Positions 7,414-15,277 of a stretch of DNA of 64,000 nt are shown one piece after another. The position numbers and the translations under genes are program-made. How positions within the stretch are numbered: the stretch's first letter is position 1; each line of letters opens with the position of its first letter. The stretch comes from Paenibacillus sp. OV219 (lineage in GTDB: Bacteria; Bacillota; Bacilli; Paenibacillales; Paenibacillaceae), in contig NZ_FOCJ01000004.1 in the NCBI RefSeq assembly GCF_900110075.1, forward strand, positions 62,001 through 126,000, in the 5' to 3' direction. The notes under the pieces are model-generated. The model was not told the origin of the DNA. It worked only from the letters and a program-made list of their open reading frames with translations, and did no database searches.

Positions 7414-8556
7414 TTAACCTGGAAAAAGAATCGCTAGCATCGCTTCAATCCGATTGTTGTACGTATGCTCCGTCAACGTCCGGTGCATGCCTTTCATGGC
7501 AATCGCTCTTCGCTCATCTTCATGCGCGAGATAATATTGGATCTTCTCTACCATCTCTGCAGGTGTTGCATAAGTGACAATATCAACGCCAGGGGTATAA
7601 AAAGAGACCAGATCGCTGCGCACATCCGTCAGTTGCAACGTGGCGCAGGCGGAGATTTCAAACGTGCGCGGATTCGGCGATACAGCCGGAATACCTGCGC
7701 TATTGTTGTTGAACGTCTCATCATCATGGGCGCGATGCATGTTAATGGCGATTCTGGCTCCGTTGTACATGTTCGCCGTCTCTTCTGGTCCCATCCAGCG
7801 GCCAAGACCGATCTTGCTCGCCATCTGTTTGAAGTCGCGTAGCCGCTCCCACCAGATGCCAGAAATATGCGTGTCCTTCGTTTCTAAGTAACGCGTCACC
7901 TGATTAAAGAACTCGACACGTTTCCAATAGGCAGAACCGATGAAGCAGATGTCATGACGCTGTGAGCGAAGCGGATTGCGCGGCCTGAAGTACGCCGGAT
8001 CCGCGCCGAGCGGCAAATAATGGACGCGCGGACAGCCGAGCTGGCGGTAGTAGTCGACACAAGTGAGCTCCAGTGTGAAGACATCGTCGAAGAAAGGCGC
8101 GATCCCCTTCGTAATGTCCGTATAGTAGGGGTCGTCGGTAAACCAGATCGCCGTCCGAATGCCGGCTTCGCGCATCCGCGCCGCGTGGATGACGTTGAAC
8201 TGCAAACCGTCCAAGACGATAACAATGTCAGGCCTGATCCGCAATGCAATATCGGCGACAGGCTGCTGCGAATCGGTAATCGTCAGCTGGGTCACTTGTC
8301 CGCGCAGCGCATTCGCGACAGACTCGTCAATCGGGGAATAAGGAAATCCTTTACCCGTCGCCACGAACATGACATGCGCTTGTCTTAGGCCGAAGGGGCG
8401 GATCGTACGCTGCAGCACCGACTCGCATTGTCCAAACCAATGACCGTGCTGCCAGCCGAGCCGGTGCCCATCCGCTCTTCCTCTGGCTATACCCGGAAAC
8501 TTAACTAGCTTGCGACCACCTCTACTTTGCCGTCTGCGTAGCGATTTTCTTCTCAA
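7414..8556 (-). CDS. CgeB-family spore-surface glycosyltransferase (copy 1)
   Basis: A protein of the CgeB family (GT-B fold), which in B. subtilis matures the outermost spore layer. Diagnostic parts are AIWFTDDPYY, DICFIGSAYWKR, INMHRAHDDET and PNPRTFEISACATLQL, matching copy 2 throughout. I choose a TTG start at 8556, 8 nt after AGGAG, giving 380 residues beginning MRRKSLRRRQ; an ATG at 8613 overlaps the upstream gene by 7 nt and lacks a visible ribosome site. The first ~20 residues are strongly basic, followed by a Gly-spaced tag (residues 26-42, GRADGHRLGWQHG) shared with other proteins of this locus. Confidence 0.85.
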   Translation of the reverse strand: MRRKSLRRRQSRGGRKLVKFPGIARGRADGHRLGWQHGHWFGQCESVLQRTIRPFGLRQAHVMFVATGKGFPYSPIDESVANALRGQVTQLTITDSQQPVADIALRIRPDIVIVLDGLQFNVIHAARMREAGIRTAIWFTDDPYYTDITKGIAPFFDDVFTLELTCVDYYRQLGCPRVHYLPLGADPAYFRPRNPLRSQRHDICFIGSAYWKRVEFFNQVTRYLETKDTHISGIWWERLRDFKQMASKIGLGRWMGPEETANMYNGARIAINMHRAHDDETFNNNSAGIPAVSPNPRTFEISACATLQLTDVRSDLVSFYTPGVDIVTYATPAEMVEKIQYYLAHEDERRAIAMKGMHRTLTEHTYNNRIEAMLAILFPG

Positions 8557-8606
8557 TGCAGCCACTCCTCTCTTGCTTCTCGCACTTGCGTGAAGACTCG
8601 CACGCA

Positions 8607-9698
8607 CTACCATTTCAGCACCTCAGCTACCGTATGAAGCCGCTGTACGAAGGAGTGATCGGCAAGTGCGCGCTTCAAGCCACTCAGCGCGATTCGGCGG
8701 CGCTGGTCTTCATGAGTTAAGTAATAATTCAGCTTAGCAACCAGCTCACTCGGCGAAGTAAAGGTTTCAAGCTCAATACCTGGCCGAAAATAACTCGTCA
8801 AATCTTCACGCTCATCCGTCAGTTGAAGCGTGCCGCAAGCGGCGATTTCAAACGTGCGCGGATTAATGGAGCGGCCTGGCAAATTGAGACTGTTCTTATT
8901 GTCCTTGCCTGCTTCAGTCGTGCGGTGCATATTGATTACAATCTTCGCTCCATTGTAGTAGCGGATAGATTCCTCAACCGGCAGCCAGCCGTGACGAATG
9001 AACGGCTTCAGCTGTTTGTAGCTGCGCAGCCGATCCCATAGTCCACCGGCGATAAATACTTTGCGCCCTTGCAAGTACGGGGCGATTGCATCGAAGAGCT
9101 CGACGCGGTTCCAGAATGCTTGCCCGATAAAACAAATATCACTGCGGTATTTGGCCTCCACCTTCATCGGCTTGAACAGCTGCGGATGAACGGCGAGCGG
9201 CATATAGATGACCTGCTGGCAGCCGAGCTCCCGGTATAGCTCGACCGTGCTCAGCTCATGGGTCAGCACGACATCATAGCGAGGAGCAATGTGTACCGTA
9301 TCTGCCGTCACATACGGATCGTCGGCAAACCAAATTGCCGTCCGTATTCCTAGCGCACGCACAGCATCGACCTGTTCTAAATGATTGCTTGGAAATACAT
9401 GCAGCCCGTTAAGCACGAGCATCCAGTCCGGTCGTATGAAGGAGGCCTGCTCCGCCATAATCGAAGGATCAGCTACATGCACCTCGCGCACCGTCTGGCG
9501 AAGCGCTTCAACAATGCCCGTATCAATCGCCTCAAAGCCTTGCGGGATGTATAGAATGCACACATTCAGCTTCTTCGGCGCCGGAAGAAGGATGTGCTGG
9601 CTAATCGAATCGCAGCCGCCGTCCCTTTGGCCGCTCGCATACCCCGCCGCGAACCCTGCCCTTGCCGCTTGAGCAATTCCTTTTCGCTTTAATCGCAC
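8607..9698 (-). CDS. CgeB-family spore-surface glycosyltransferase (copy 2)
   Basis: A 363-residue CgeB-family protein and tandem paralogue of the downstream gene. Matching blocks are AIWFADDPYV, DICFIGQAFWNR, INMHRTTEAGKDNKNS and NPRTFEIAACGTLQLTDERED. The start is GTG at 9698 behind GGGGCAGGTG. The N-terminus shows the locus tag: a short basic stretch (MRLKRKG) then AGFAAGYASGQRDGG at residues 14-28. It is the first gene of a two-gene unit with copy 1. Role inferred: adding a sugar to a spore-surface glycan or glycoprotein; donor and acceptor unknown. Confidence 0.87.
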   Translation of the reverse strand: MRLKRKGIAQAARAGFAAGYASGQRDGGCDSISQHILLPAPKKLNVCILYIPQGFEAIDTGIVEALRQTVREVHVADPSIMAEQASFIRPDWMLVLNGLHVFPSNHLEQVDAVRALGIRTAIWFADDPYVTADTVHIAPRYDVVLTHELSTVELYRELGCQQVIYMPLAVHPQLFKPMKVEAKYRSDICFIGQAFWNRVELFDAIAPYLQGRKVFIAGGLWDRLRSYKQLKPFIRHGWLPVEESIRYYNGAKIVINMHRTTEAGKDNKNSLNLPGRSINPRTFEIAACGTLQLTDEREDLTSYFRPGIELETFTSPSELVAKLNYYLTHEDQRRRIALSGLKRALADHSFVQRLHTVAEVLKW

Positions 9699-9730
9699 TC
9701 ACACACACCTGCCCCATCATGTTCTGCACC

Positions 9731-9748
9731 ATATATATATGCGAGTGA
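9731..9748 (-). promoter_or_regulatory. Possible sporulation-type -10 upstream of the CgeB pair
   Basis: On the minus strand the sequence reads CGCATATATATATGG about 35 nt before the GTG start. CATATATAT resembles the CATA-led -10 boxes of sigma-E/sigma-K with mismatches, and I find no convincing -35. Low confidence alone; listed because better matches precede other operons of the locus. Confidence 0.25.
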
Positions 9749-9827
9749 CAGGCAAGGCTCTTGGTCACTTGTCCGCGTAAGCGGCTAAAATTGGCGTTTG
9801 ACCCTCTGCAGTATTAAAAAAAAGTAG

Positions 9828-9833
9828 TATAAT
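9828..9833 (+). promoter_or_regulatory. TATAAT -10 for the ydjO-like gene
   Basis: A perfect TATAAT lies about 100 nt before the TTG start. No good -35 is at the usual distance. It implies a leader of roughly 90-95 nt, which would suit a cold-induced message. Confidence 0.45.
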
Positions 9834-9933
9834 TATGGGAGTACAGACACATATTAAAAGAGGTTAAGCAAGCAGAGACGGTGTCGCTCGAATTGCGGGT
9901 GAGGCCGATTTTGCGTGAAATACGAGGGGGGTC

Positions 9934-10146
9934 TTGATTATTCATTTCTCAAAGAAGCACGTTGAACCGATTCCGGAAGAACAGACAGCCATTTGGACAT
10001 GCAGTAATGAAGATTGCTCCTGTTGGATGAGAAACGATTTCTCATTCGGAGAATTTCCAAGCTGTCCGATTTGCCATTCCAGCATGACAAGCGATACGAA
10101 GAGCTTGCCTGTGCTGACGAACGGCACGAAACGTAGCTTCCAGTAA
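9934..10146 (+). CDS. ydjO: YdjO-family cold-inducible zinc-ribbon protein
   Basis: A 70-residue protein of the YdjO family, a small Bacillales protein known as cold-inducible. Two cysteine clusters are plain: CSNEDCSCW (residues ~23-31) and CPICHSS (~48-54), consistent with a small zinc ribbon. The start is TTG at 9934 after GAGGGGGG. It is alone on the plus strand between the CgeB pair and the small-protein operon, and followed by its own terminator. The molecular role of the family is not established. Confidence 0.85.
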   Translation: MIIHFSKKHVEPIPEEQTAIWTCSNEDCSCWMRNDFSFGEFPSCPICHSSMTSDTKSLPVLTNGTKRSFQ

Positions 10147-10175
10147 GCACATCGTGACTTGCCGCGAAAACGACA

Positions 10176-10215
10176 AATAAAGCCTCTCCATGCCGCGCGC
10201 AGGGGAGGCTTTATT
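10176..10215 (+). terminator. Rho-independent terminator of the ydjO-like gene
   Basis: AATAAAGCCTC pairs with GAGGCTTTATT around a GC-rich loop, 30 nt past the stop. Confidence 0.85.
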
Positions 10216-10460
10216 GAGGTTATAGAAGTTAATCCAACATGAAAACGACAGGTTTTCAGATCCTCAGACTTATCCGTGAAGGCAGGATATTATAGAAAAT
10301 AGAAGCAAGCATATCCACTACAAACGCGATCAACGATTCCACCCGTTCGTTCTAACGACCTATCTTCCCGTAAGGATGTGATGACTTGGCGACGCAGTAC
10401 GAGAGGCTTAGCTCGAAGCTTCTGACTTATACATTGATATTTCTCAGCTGCTACAACAAT
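10216..10460. other. Gene-free stretch between ydjO and the small-protein operon
   Basis: About 245 bases between two terminators. The only open frames start at TTG or are very short and run through the terminator hairpin at 10461, so I do not call a gene. No known RNA motif was recognised. Confidence 0.5.
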
Positions 10461-10495
10461 AAAGCCAAGAGTCGCCTAGGCCGACTCTTGGCTTT
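10461..10495 (-). terminator. Terminator of the four-gene small-protein operon
   Basis: AAAGCCAAGAGTCG pairs with its complement around a CCTAGG centre, with T-rich flanks. It lies 64 nt past the stop of the last gene on the minus strand and could work in both directions. Confidence 0.85.
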
Positions 10496-10558
10496 AAGTG
10501 TGTTTCCGGCATTCCGCCGCCTGAGCGAGCACGGACTGCCGCTTCCGCTCCTTCTCCA

Positions 10559-10861
10559 TCAAGGCTGCTGCTCGTATGCGAGCTGATGCCCATCCTCGAA
10601 CCCTTTGGCAAAGCCGAGGTTGTAGCCTTGGTTGTACGCTTGATCGAAAGCGCGATTATAGCCGCTTTGCCCTCTATACAGGCGCTTGCGACCACGCTGC
10701 AGCCTGCGCTGCCTTGACGCGCCGCTCTTGCTGCCGCTTCCAGTCTTCACCGTACGTTTGCGCTGCTTTCCCGTGGCTTTAACTGCTGGACTTATACTCT
10801 GCCTGCGTGCTCCTGCCGCTTTGCTAATCTTCATACTTCCTTTGCCTGCAGCTGCTGGCAT
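10559..10861 (-). CDS. Small basic protein with tandem GY/GF repeats, unknown function
   Basis: I do not recognise a family. The 100-residue product has an Arg/Lys-rich first two thirds (residues 19-63, including RQRRLQRGRKR) and then YNRAFDQAYNQGYNLGFAKG, in which aromatic-glycine pairs recur about every four residues (68-91). This is an extended, stand-alone form of the tag found at the N-termini of the neighbouring glycosyltransferases. ATG at 10861 overlaps the previous stop as TGATG, so translation is coupled. Last gene of a four-gene operon. Hypothesis: a scaffold or docking protein for the tagged enzymes. Confidence 0.75.
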   Translation of the reverse strand: MPAAAGKGSMKISKAAGARRQSISPAVKATGKQRKRTVKTGSGSKSGASRQRRLQRGRKRLYRGQSGYNRAFDQAYNQGYNLGFAKGFEDGHQLAYEQQP

Positions 10862-11214
10862 CACACTGAATTCCTCCTCTTCCGTCTTGGCGGGGATTGG
10901 TGCCTGCTTGCCTTGCGCTGCTCATCCCACTCGTTGCTGAACCAAGGCCCCGCAGGAACTCGTTTGCAAGCCGGTCTGCGTTTGGATGCACGTGGAGCGC
11001 GATCCGGTTCTGCCGCCACCTGCGACATCGCCTTGAACGTCTGTTGCAGGTCGGCTAGCGACTTCATATTGCTGGATATCACTTCCGCAAGGCCAGGCGA
11101 TTGCTGCGCCGAATCCGCGATCGATTCCAAAATGCGGGCAACCGCCTGCTGGCTGCGGGTTAACGAAGCGATCAGCTCAAGCCGAATCTGCCGCTCCTTC
11201 TCATTCCAGTTCAT
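10861..11214 (-). CDS. Small helical protein, unknown function (paralogue 3)
   Basis: A 117-residue protein with no recognised family. The first ~75 residues look alpha-helical with two helices marked by SQQAVARILESIADSA and ISSNMKSLADLQQTFKAM. The last ~40 are basic (PRASKRRPACKRV, then SPPRRKRRNSV). The two helical blocks align by eye with those of the next two genes, so the three look like divergent paralogues. ATG overlaps the previous stop as ATGA. It precedes the basic GY-repeat gene. Confidence 0.75.
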   Translation of the reverse strand: MNWNEKERQIRLELIASLTRSQQAVARILESIADSAQQSPGLAEVISSNMKSLADLQQTFKAMSQVAAEPDRAPRASKRRPACKRVPAGPWFSNEWDEQRKASRHQSPPRRKRRNSV

Positions 11215-11558
11215 TCAAATTTCTCTCCCAGGTCGAAGGTGCCGCCGCCCATCATGCCCCCCGTCCCATTTCCCATATTCATTTCGTCTACATGGCGAAG
11301 TGCGGCCTTCAGCACACTGGTCATGCCTTGATTCAGCCTCGCGAGGCCATAGATAACCTCAACGAGCTGCTCATGTACGTTCTGCGACGATTTGAAACGG
11401 TCCTGCTCTTCTACGAACGCATCGGCCGTCACATGATTGCACAGCCACGAGCGCACCTTCTCGGCTTCGACTGCTTTCGCTTCAAGGATCATGGCGACAT
11501 TCCATTGCACCTTGGCGGAAGCGTCCAGCATTCTTGCATAAGATGTTTCCCGGCTCAT
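11211..11558 (-). CDS. Small helical protein, unknown function (paralogue 2)
   Basis: A 115-residue, probably mostly alpha-helical protein. Blocks VQWNVAMILEAKAVEAEKV and LVEVIYGLARLNQGMTSVL correspond to LARVLEAERHVAVRM and VVAYLNSIAELQESLALTI of the upstream gene. The C-terminus is a Gly/Met-rich stretch (NMGNGTGGMMGGGTF). No signal peptide or membrane segment. It overlaps the next gene by ATGA and follows the previous by about 20 nt. Function unknown. Confidence 0.75.
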   Translation of the reverse strand: MSRETSYARMLDASAKVQWNVAMILEAKAVEAEKVRSWLCNHVTADAFVEEQDRFKSSQNVHEQLVEVIYGLARLNQGMTSVLKAALRHVDEMNMGNGTGGMMGGGTFDLGEKFE

Positions 11559-11579
11559 TCCCGCACACGCTCCTTGCCG

Positions 11580-11867
11580 CTATTCCTCGTCCTCAATGAT
11601 AAGCTCTTTCATGACCGCTGTAATGGTGAGTGCCAACGATTCCTGGAGCTCGGCAATGCTGTTCAAATAAGCGACGACGTTCTTCGTCACCGCCTGCGAA
11701 TTATCCATCAAACCGCCGAAGCCGCCAAAATTCGGATGCTGATCCGGCAGCCCATGCACGAGCTGCGACATGCGCACAGCAACATGGCGCTCTGCCTCCA
11801 GCACGCGCGCCAGCTGTTCATGAGAATGGGACATATGCTCAATGATTTCAGTTACAATATGCTGCAT
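11580..11867 (-). CDS. Small helical protein, unknown function (paralogue 1)
   Basis: First gene of the small-protein operon; about 95 residues starting MQHIVTEIIEHMSHSHEQL. I use the ATG at 11867, 9 nt after AGGGAG; a GTG at 11897 has no ribosome site. Two helices (HEQLARVLEAERHVAVRM and VVAYLNSIAELQESLALTI) are joined by a Gly/Phe-rich link (NFGGFGGLM), and the tail is acidic (ELIIEDEE). It looks paralogous to the next two genes. A CATATGCTA element lies about 57 nt upstream. Confidence 0.75.
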   Translation of the reverse strand: MQHIVTEIIEHMSHSHEQLARVLEAERHVAVRMSQLVHGLPDQHPNFGGFGGLMDNSQAVTKNVVAYLNSIAELQESLALTITAVMKELIIEDEE

Positions 11868-11923
11868 CAGGAGAGGCTCCCTTCTCTTTACGTTCACATC
11901 TCAGGCGGTTTAAGTCTCTACAC

Positions 11924-11932
11924 TAGCATATG
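11924..11932 (-). promoter_or_regulatory. CATATGCTA, sigma-K-like -10 before the small-protein operon
   Basis: The minus strand reads CATATGCTA, an exact match to the CATANNNTA -10 consensus of sigma-K. A start point near 11916 would give a leader of about 50 nt before the ATG at 11867. I see no clear AC-type -35 at the standard distance, so this is a candidate only. Confidence 0.4.
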
Positions 11933-11978
11933 CGCGGCGTCTGCCGCATGGCACACGCCTTTTGTTATGCTTCCTGGA

Positions 11979-13340
11979 TTACAAGTGCTCAGCCGTTCGA
12001 ATTGGCGCAATAATTGGCAGCCCTTCGGGAAGCGCAGCGACCTGCTCGGCTAACAACGGACTGCTCGGCTTCCAGACCAAGTGCCAGCCTTCCGCCGCCT
12101 TGCTACTAACCACTCTGCGCCTAAGGCCATTTTCCAACATATACAACATACCGTCCGTCCCTCTTCCCATCAGCCCCTCTGACCACGGCAAGCCTTCCAC
12201 CGTGACGCCATGCCACTTGGCCACCGCTTCCTCAGAGGAGATTGGCTCGCCAACCGGCCAGCGCCGCAGCTCGACACGCGACAGCCGTGTTGCCGGTACT
12301 GCAACTGGACCGACAATCGGACGTCTGATGCCCTCTTCAATCCAATAGAATGTCTCGTGTCCGCCTCGAACGATGACATGCTGCGGGAAGAAGGCTGTCT
12401 CGCCTGCAGCTGATGACTCATGCCCCATCCCTTTTACGACATGAACGAGATCATGGGGATTGCCCCATTTGTCCATATATACGTGCATATTGTGATCGTT
12501 GACGACAGGTAGCCGCTCACCTAGCGCCTTCATGCTCACGCTGCCAAAATGATGGATAAACGTATCGCGCGCAATAATAAGCGAGTAACCCTGCAAGCGA
12601 ACACGAATGTTGTAATCGTCGTCCTCATAATTGCCGACAGTGAACCCTTCGTCCATAAAGCCCGTTTTCTCCCACACCTCGCGGCGCATAAGCAAACAGA
12701 AGCCTGTCAGTCGGTCCGTCCGCTGCCATCTCGCCGGATTCGGCGCATTGTGCTGCCTCGCGAAGTTCGGCATCCCTTTCACCGTCTTATAAGGGACTTC
12801 AATGCGTTGGTCGCCACTGATGTAGTTGGTGACAGGACCGACCATGCCGATTGCAGGTGAGCTGTTCAAGCATGCGAGCATATTGCTCAGCCAGTTCTCC
12901 GCGACAATCGTATCGTTATTGAGCAGCAGCAAATAGGAGCCTCTCGCCATCATCATACCGACATTGATTGCCCCTGCGAAGCCGCGGTTTGTCTCCAGCA
13001 CGCGGTAGCGAACCGCGCTTCCGAGCGTTGCCAGATAGGCTGCCGCGCCGTCGGTGGATGCATTATCGACGACGATGATTTCGTAAGGTGGATGCGTAAA
13101 TTTACTGATGCTTGTTATGCACAGCTTTAAGTATTCGACTTGATTGTAATTTGGAATAATAATGCTCGTGCCTTCAAAATACGTGCCGAAGCTGTTTTGT
13201 CCCGTTCGCAGCCCTTCCTGATAGCCAAAATCCATCCCGGTCCGATACCGGCCGGACCAGGTAGGAATCGCCACCCGCCCCCGCCCCCGCCGCTGCATGG
13301 GGCGGCGCTTCGGACGACGCGATTCCGCTTGCTTCCTCAT
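11979..13340 (-). CDS. Family 2 glycosyltransferase with N-terminal basic/GY tag and C-terminal repeat domain
   Basis: A 453-residue protein in three parts. Residues 1-47 are the locus tag: basic (RRPKRRPMQRRGRGR) and then YRTGMDFGYQEGLRTG. Residues ~58-310 are a GT2 domain with TSIIIPNYN, VDNASTDG, the DxD-like LLNNDT (139-144) and YEDDDYNIRVRLQGY, close to the GT2 at 15278. The rest is a non-catalytic domain containing FYWIEEGIRRPIVGP and MLYMLENGLRRRV, a repeated 'aromatic, acidic-Gly, Arg' pattern also seen at the end of the GT4 at 5643. It is the last gene of the operon from 18242, 30 nt after the GT-D gene. Confidence 0.88.
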   Translation of the reverse strand: MRKQAESRRPKRRPMQRRGRGRVAIPTWSGRYRTGMDFGYQEGLRTGQNSFGTYFEGTSIIIPNYNQVEYLKLCITSISKFTHPPYEIIVVDNASTDGAAAYLATLGSAVRYRVLETNRGFAGAINVGMMMARGSYLLLLNNDTIVAENWLSNMLACLNSSPAIGMVGPVTNYISGDQRIEVPYKTVKGMPNFARQHNAPNPARWQRTDRLTGFCLLMRREVWEKTGFMDEGFTVGNYEDDDYNIRVRLQGYSLIIARDTFIHHFGSVSMKALGERLPVVNDHNMHVYMDKWGNPHDLVHVVKGMGHESSAAGETAFFPQHVIVRGGHETFYWIEEGIRRPIVGPVAVPATRLSRVELRRWPVGEPISSEEAVAKWHGVTVEGLPWSEGLMGRGTDGMLYMLENGLRRRVVSSKAAEGWHLVWKPSSPLLAEQVAALPEGLPIIAPIRTAEHL

Positions 13341-13370
13341 CGGTTCATCACGCTCCTGTTCTTTCGCCGG

Positions 13371-14534
13371 TTACAAGGTCAGCTGTCCTTTCACGATAGA
13401 GTCCGCCATATGGCCAAAATCAAGCGCGACCCTGCCGAGCTCATTCGCAATACGCGTACATATGATGACTGCCGGAATGCCTGCAGATACGAGTGCAAGG
13501 TCGAAATGTACCCCGTGTGCCTCTTGCACGACGCGATCCACATCTTTGACGCCTCGCACCGGTGTAATCATGCCGGAGATGGTGCACCCGTGCTGAGCCA
13601 GCACATGCACAAGCGCCGGCGCGGTGTTGCCGATAACGAGCAGATTCTTGCCTGCGAGCAGACGGCTAAGCAGACCGGATTGCTGCAGCGCATAGTTCAC
13701 GGTCGAGCTCGTGAGTCTGAGTTGGCCAAGGTCGATATGGTTCGCGCGTAACACAGCATGCAGCAGCGGGTGAAAATGCTTCCTCCGCGACTGGGGCACA
13801 CCGACGATTCCTGCTCCTCGAATCGCTTGCACGAGCTGTTCGCGCGCCTCAAGATCCGGTGGAACGACGCCAGCGTAAGGAAGAAAGGTACCTTCGCGGC
13901 TAATCGTGTCAGCATCGTAAACAACGTCCTGCGCGAGTGTGAGCAGCTCACCATCGCCAAGCCGAACGATCGAACATGGTCTGCGTTCATGGATTGCCTG
14001 CTCCATCTCCCCGTACACCTCATGCACGCCGAGCAGCGGCAAGCACCTCGGAACTAGTTGGGAGGCACCTAGCGCAATGACCTCCTGCAGGCTGATTTCC
14101 GGCAGCAGTAGCTGAAGGGGCAGCGCTTGTTCGAGCATATGCTCGCCGCCTTCATACTTGCCAAGCTCATAGCCAGCCGAGAACGCATTGTCGTGATATT
14201 GCCGATGTTCAGCAGGCGGATGCGTAATCGTTGGCGTCTTCCGTCTGCGCCTGTTCAGTCTTCCACCAAGGGGACGCTTCCTGCCGCCTATTCTTCGCTT
14301 CGCGCCTTGCAGGCGAGGCCTTGTAATCGGGCGAGTTACGGATGAAGTGGGCTTTCGTTTGAATATCGGTTTCTGCACGGCTCCTACTCCTGCTCCTGAG
14401 GTGGATTTTATCGGTGTATCTGTCGATTGAGATTGGGCTTTGCTTGTCGTTACAGACGGCTGCCTGACTTTGGTCAGCAGCACGCGGTTCGCGCTTATCG
14501 TCATGCCGGAGCCTACACGCGAGCCTCTGCTCAT
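13371..14534 (-). CDS. GT-D fold glycosyltransferase (DUF1792-type) with long basic N-terminus
   Basis: The C-terminal ~220 residues show the DUF1792/GT-D pattern, SIVRLGDGELL at residues 188-198, in which the Asp-Gly-Glu is the metal/donor site of that fold, then FDLALVSAG towards the end. The family adds sugars to Ser-rich adhesins in streptococci. The first ~110 residues are disordered-looking: Ser/Thr-rich to residue 50, strongly basic at 78-99, then the locus tag YHDNAFSAGYELGKYEGG (113-130). ATG at 14534 overlaps the nucleotidyltransferase stop (ATGA). A GT-D enzyme here hints that the acceptor is a surface protein, though this is inference. Confidence 0.8.
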   Translation of the reverse strand: MSRGSRVGSGMTISANRVLLTKVRQPSVTTSKAQSQSTDTPIKSTSGAGVGAVQKPIFKRKPTSSVTRPITRPRLQGAKRRIGGRKRPLGGRLNRRRRKTPTITHPPAEHRQYHDNAFSAGYELGKYEGGEHMLEQALPLQLLLPEISLQEVIALGASQLVPRCLPLLGVHEVYGEMEQAIHERRPCSIVRLGDGELLTLAQDVVYDADTISREGTFLPYAGVVPPDLEAREQLVQAIRGAGIVGVPQSRRKHFHPLLHAVLRANHIDLGQLRLTSSTVNYALQQSGLLSRLLAGKNLLVIGNTAPALVHVLAQHGCTISGMITPVRGVKDVDRVVQEAHGVHFDLALVSAGIPAVIICTRIANELGRVALDFGHMADSIVKGQLTL

Positions 14535-15259
14535 GGCTCATCCCCCATCATTTTGATCGCTGCTTCATGGAGCGACTGGAATGTACCGGCATCTGTCCAC
14601 CAGCCGGTCAAATGGCGGTATTCGAGCTTTCCTTTGCTGGCGTACACATTGTTCACATCGGTTATTTCCAGCTCGCCACGCTGCGATGGCGACTGTGTCG
14701 CAATGAATGCAAACACGCTGCTGTCATACATATAAATGCCTGTCACACAGCTGTTTGTCTGCGGGTTTGGCGGCTTCTCTTCGATGTACGTAATGCGCCC
14801 GCTCTCGTCAAACACCGGAACTCCATAGCGCTCCGGGTCTGGTACCTGCTTGAGCAGCACCATTGCACCGTCTTGCTGCTGCGTGAACGCATCCAAATGC
14901 GATCGCAGCGATTCCTCATACAAATTGTCGCCGAGCAGCACGACGAATTTGGATTCATCCCCAATATACGACTGAGAGAGCGTCAGCGCTTGTGCGATTC
15001 CGCCCGCTTCTTCTTGAATTCGATAAGTAAGGGACACGCCGTACTCCTGGCCGCTTCCGAGGAAAGCCGTAAACATTCCCGCTGCATGACGGCTCGTAAC
15101 GAGCATGATGTCTGTTATTCCTGCTTCCTTGAGGCTGTTAATGCTGTAACAAATCATGGGAAGCTTCCCGACCGGAAGCAAATGTTTGTTGAGCAGCCTC
15201 GTCAGCGGCAACAGTCTGGTTCCCGTTCCGCCTGCCAAGATGACAGCTTTCAAATCCAT
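14531..15259 (-). CDS. Sugar-1-phosphate nucleotidyltransferase (RmlA-like, SpsI-type)
   Basis: A 242-residue protein of the short RmlA class, which activates a hexose-1-phosphate with dTTP or another NTP. It has LAGGTGTRLLPLT (residues 8-20) as the nucleotide loop, VGKLPMI, LLGDNLYE with the metal Asp, IEEKP and GELEITDVN. The pattern is very close to B. subtilis SpsI of the spore-coat polysaccharide cluster. It lacks the C-terminal hexapeptide repeats of bifunctional enzymes. It lies inside a glycosyltransferase operon, next to the GT-D gene by ATGA overlap. No matching dehydratase (RmlB) is in the window. Confidence 0.88.
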   Translation of the reverse strand: MDLKAVILAGGTGTRLLPLTRLLNKHLLPVGKLPMICYSINSLKEAGITDIMLVTSRHAAGMFTAFLGSGQEYGVSLTYRIQEEAGGIAQALTLSQSYIGDESKFVVLLGDNLYEESLRSHLDAFTQQQDGAMVLLKQVPDPERYGVPVFDESGRITYIEEKPPNPQTNSCVTGIYMYDSSVFAFIATQSPSQRGELEITDVNNVYASKGKLEYRHLTGWWTDAGTFQSLHEAAIKMMGDEP

Positions 15260-15277
15260 GACCTCCTTAAGTAACTG

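Noticed and set aside
10386-10586. 66-residue plus-strand frame starting at TTG
   Set aside because: It reads through the terminator hairpin at 10461-10495 and into the opposite gene. Composition after the hairpin is the antisense of the GY-repeat gene.
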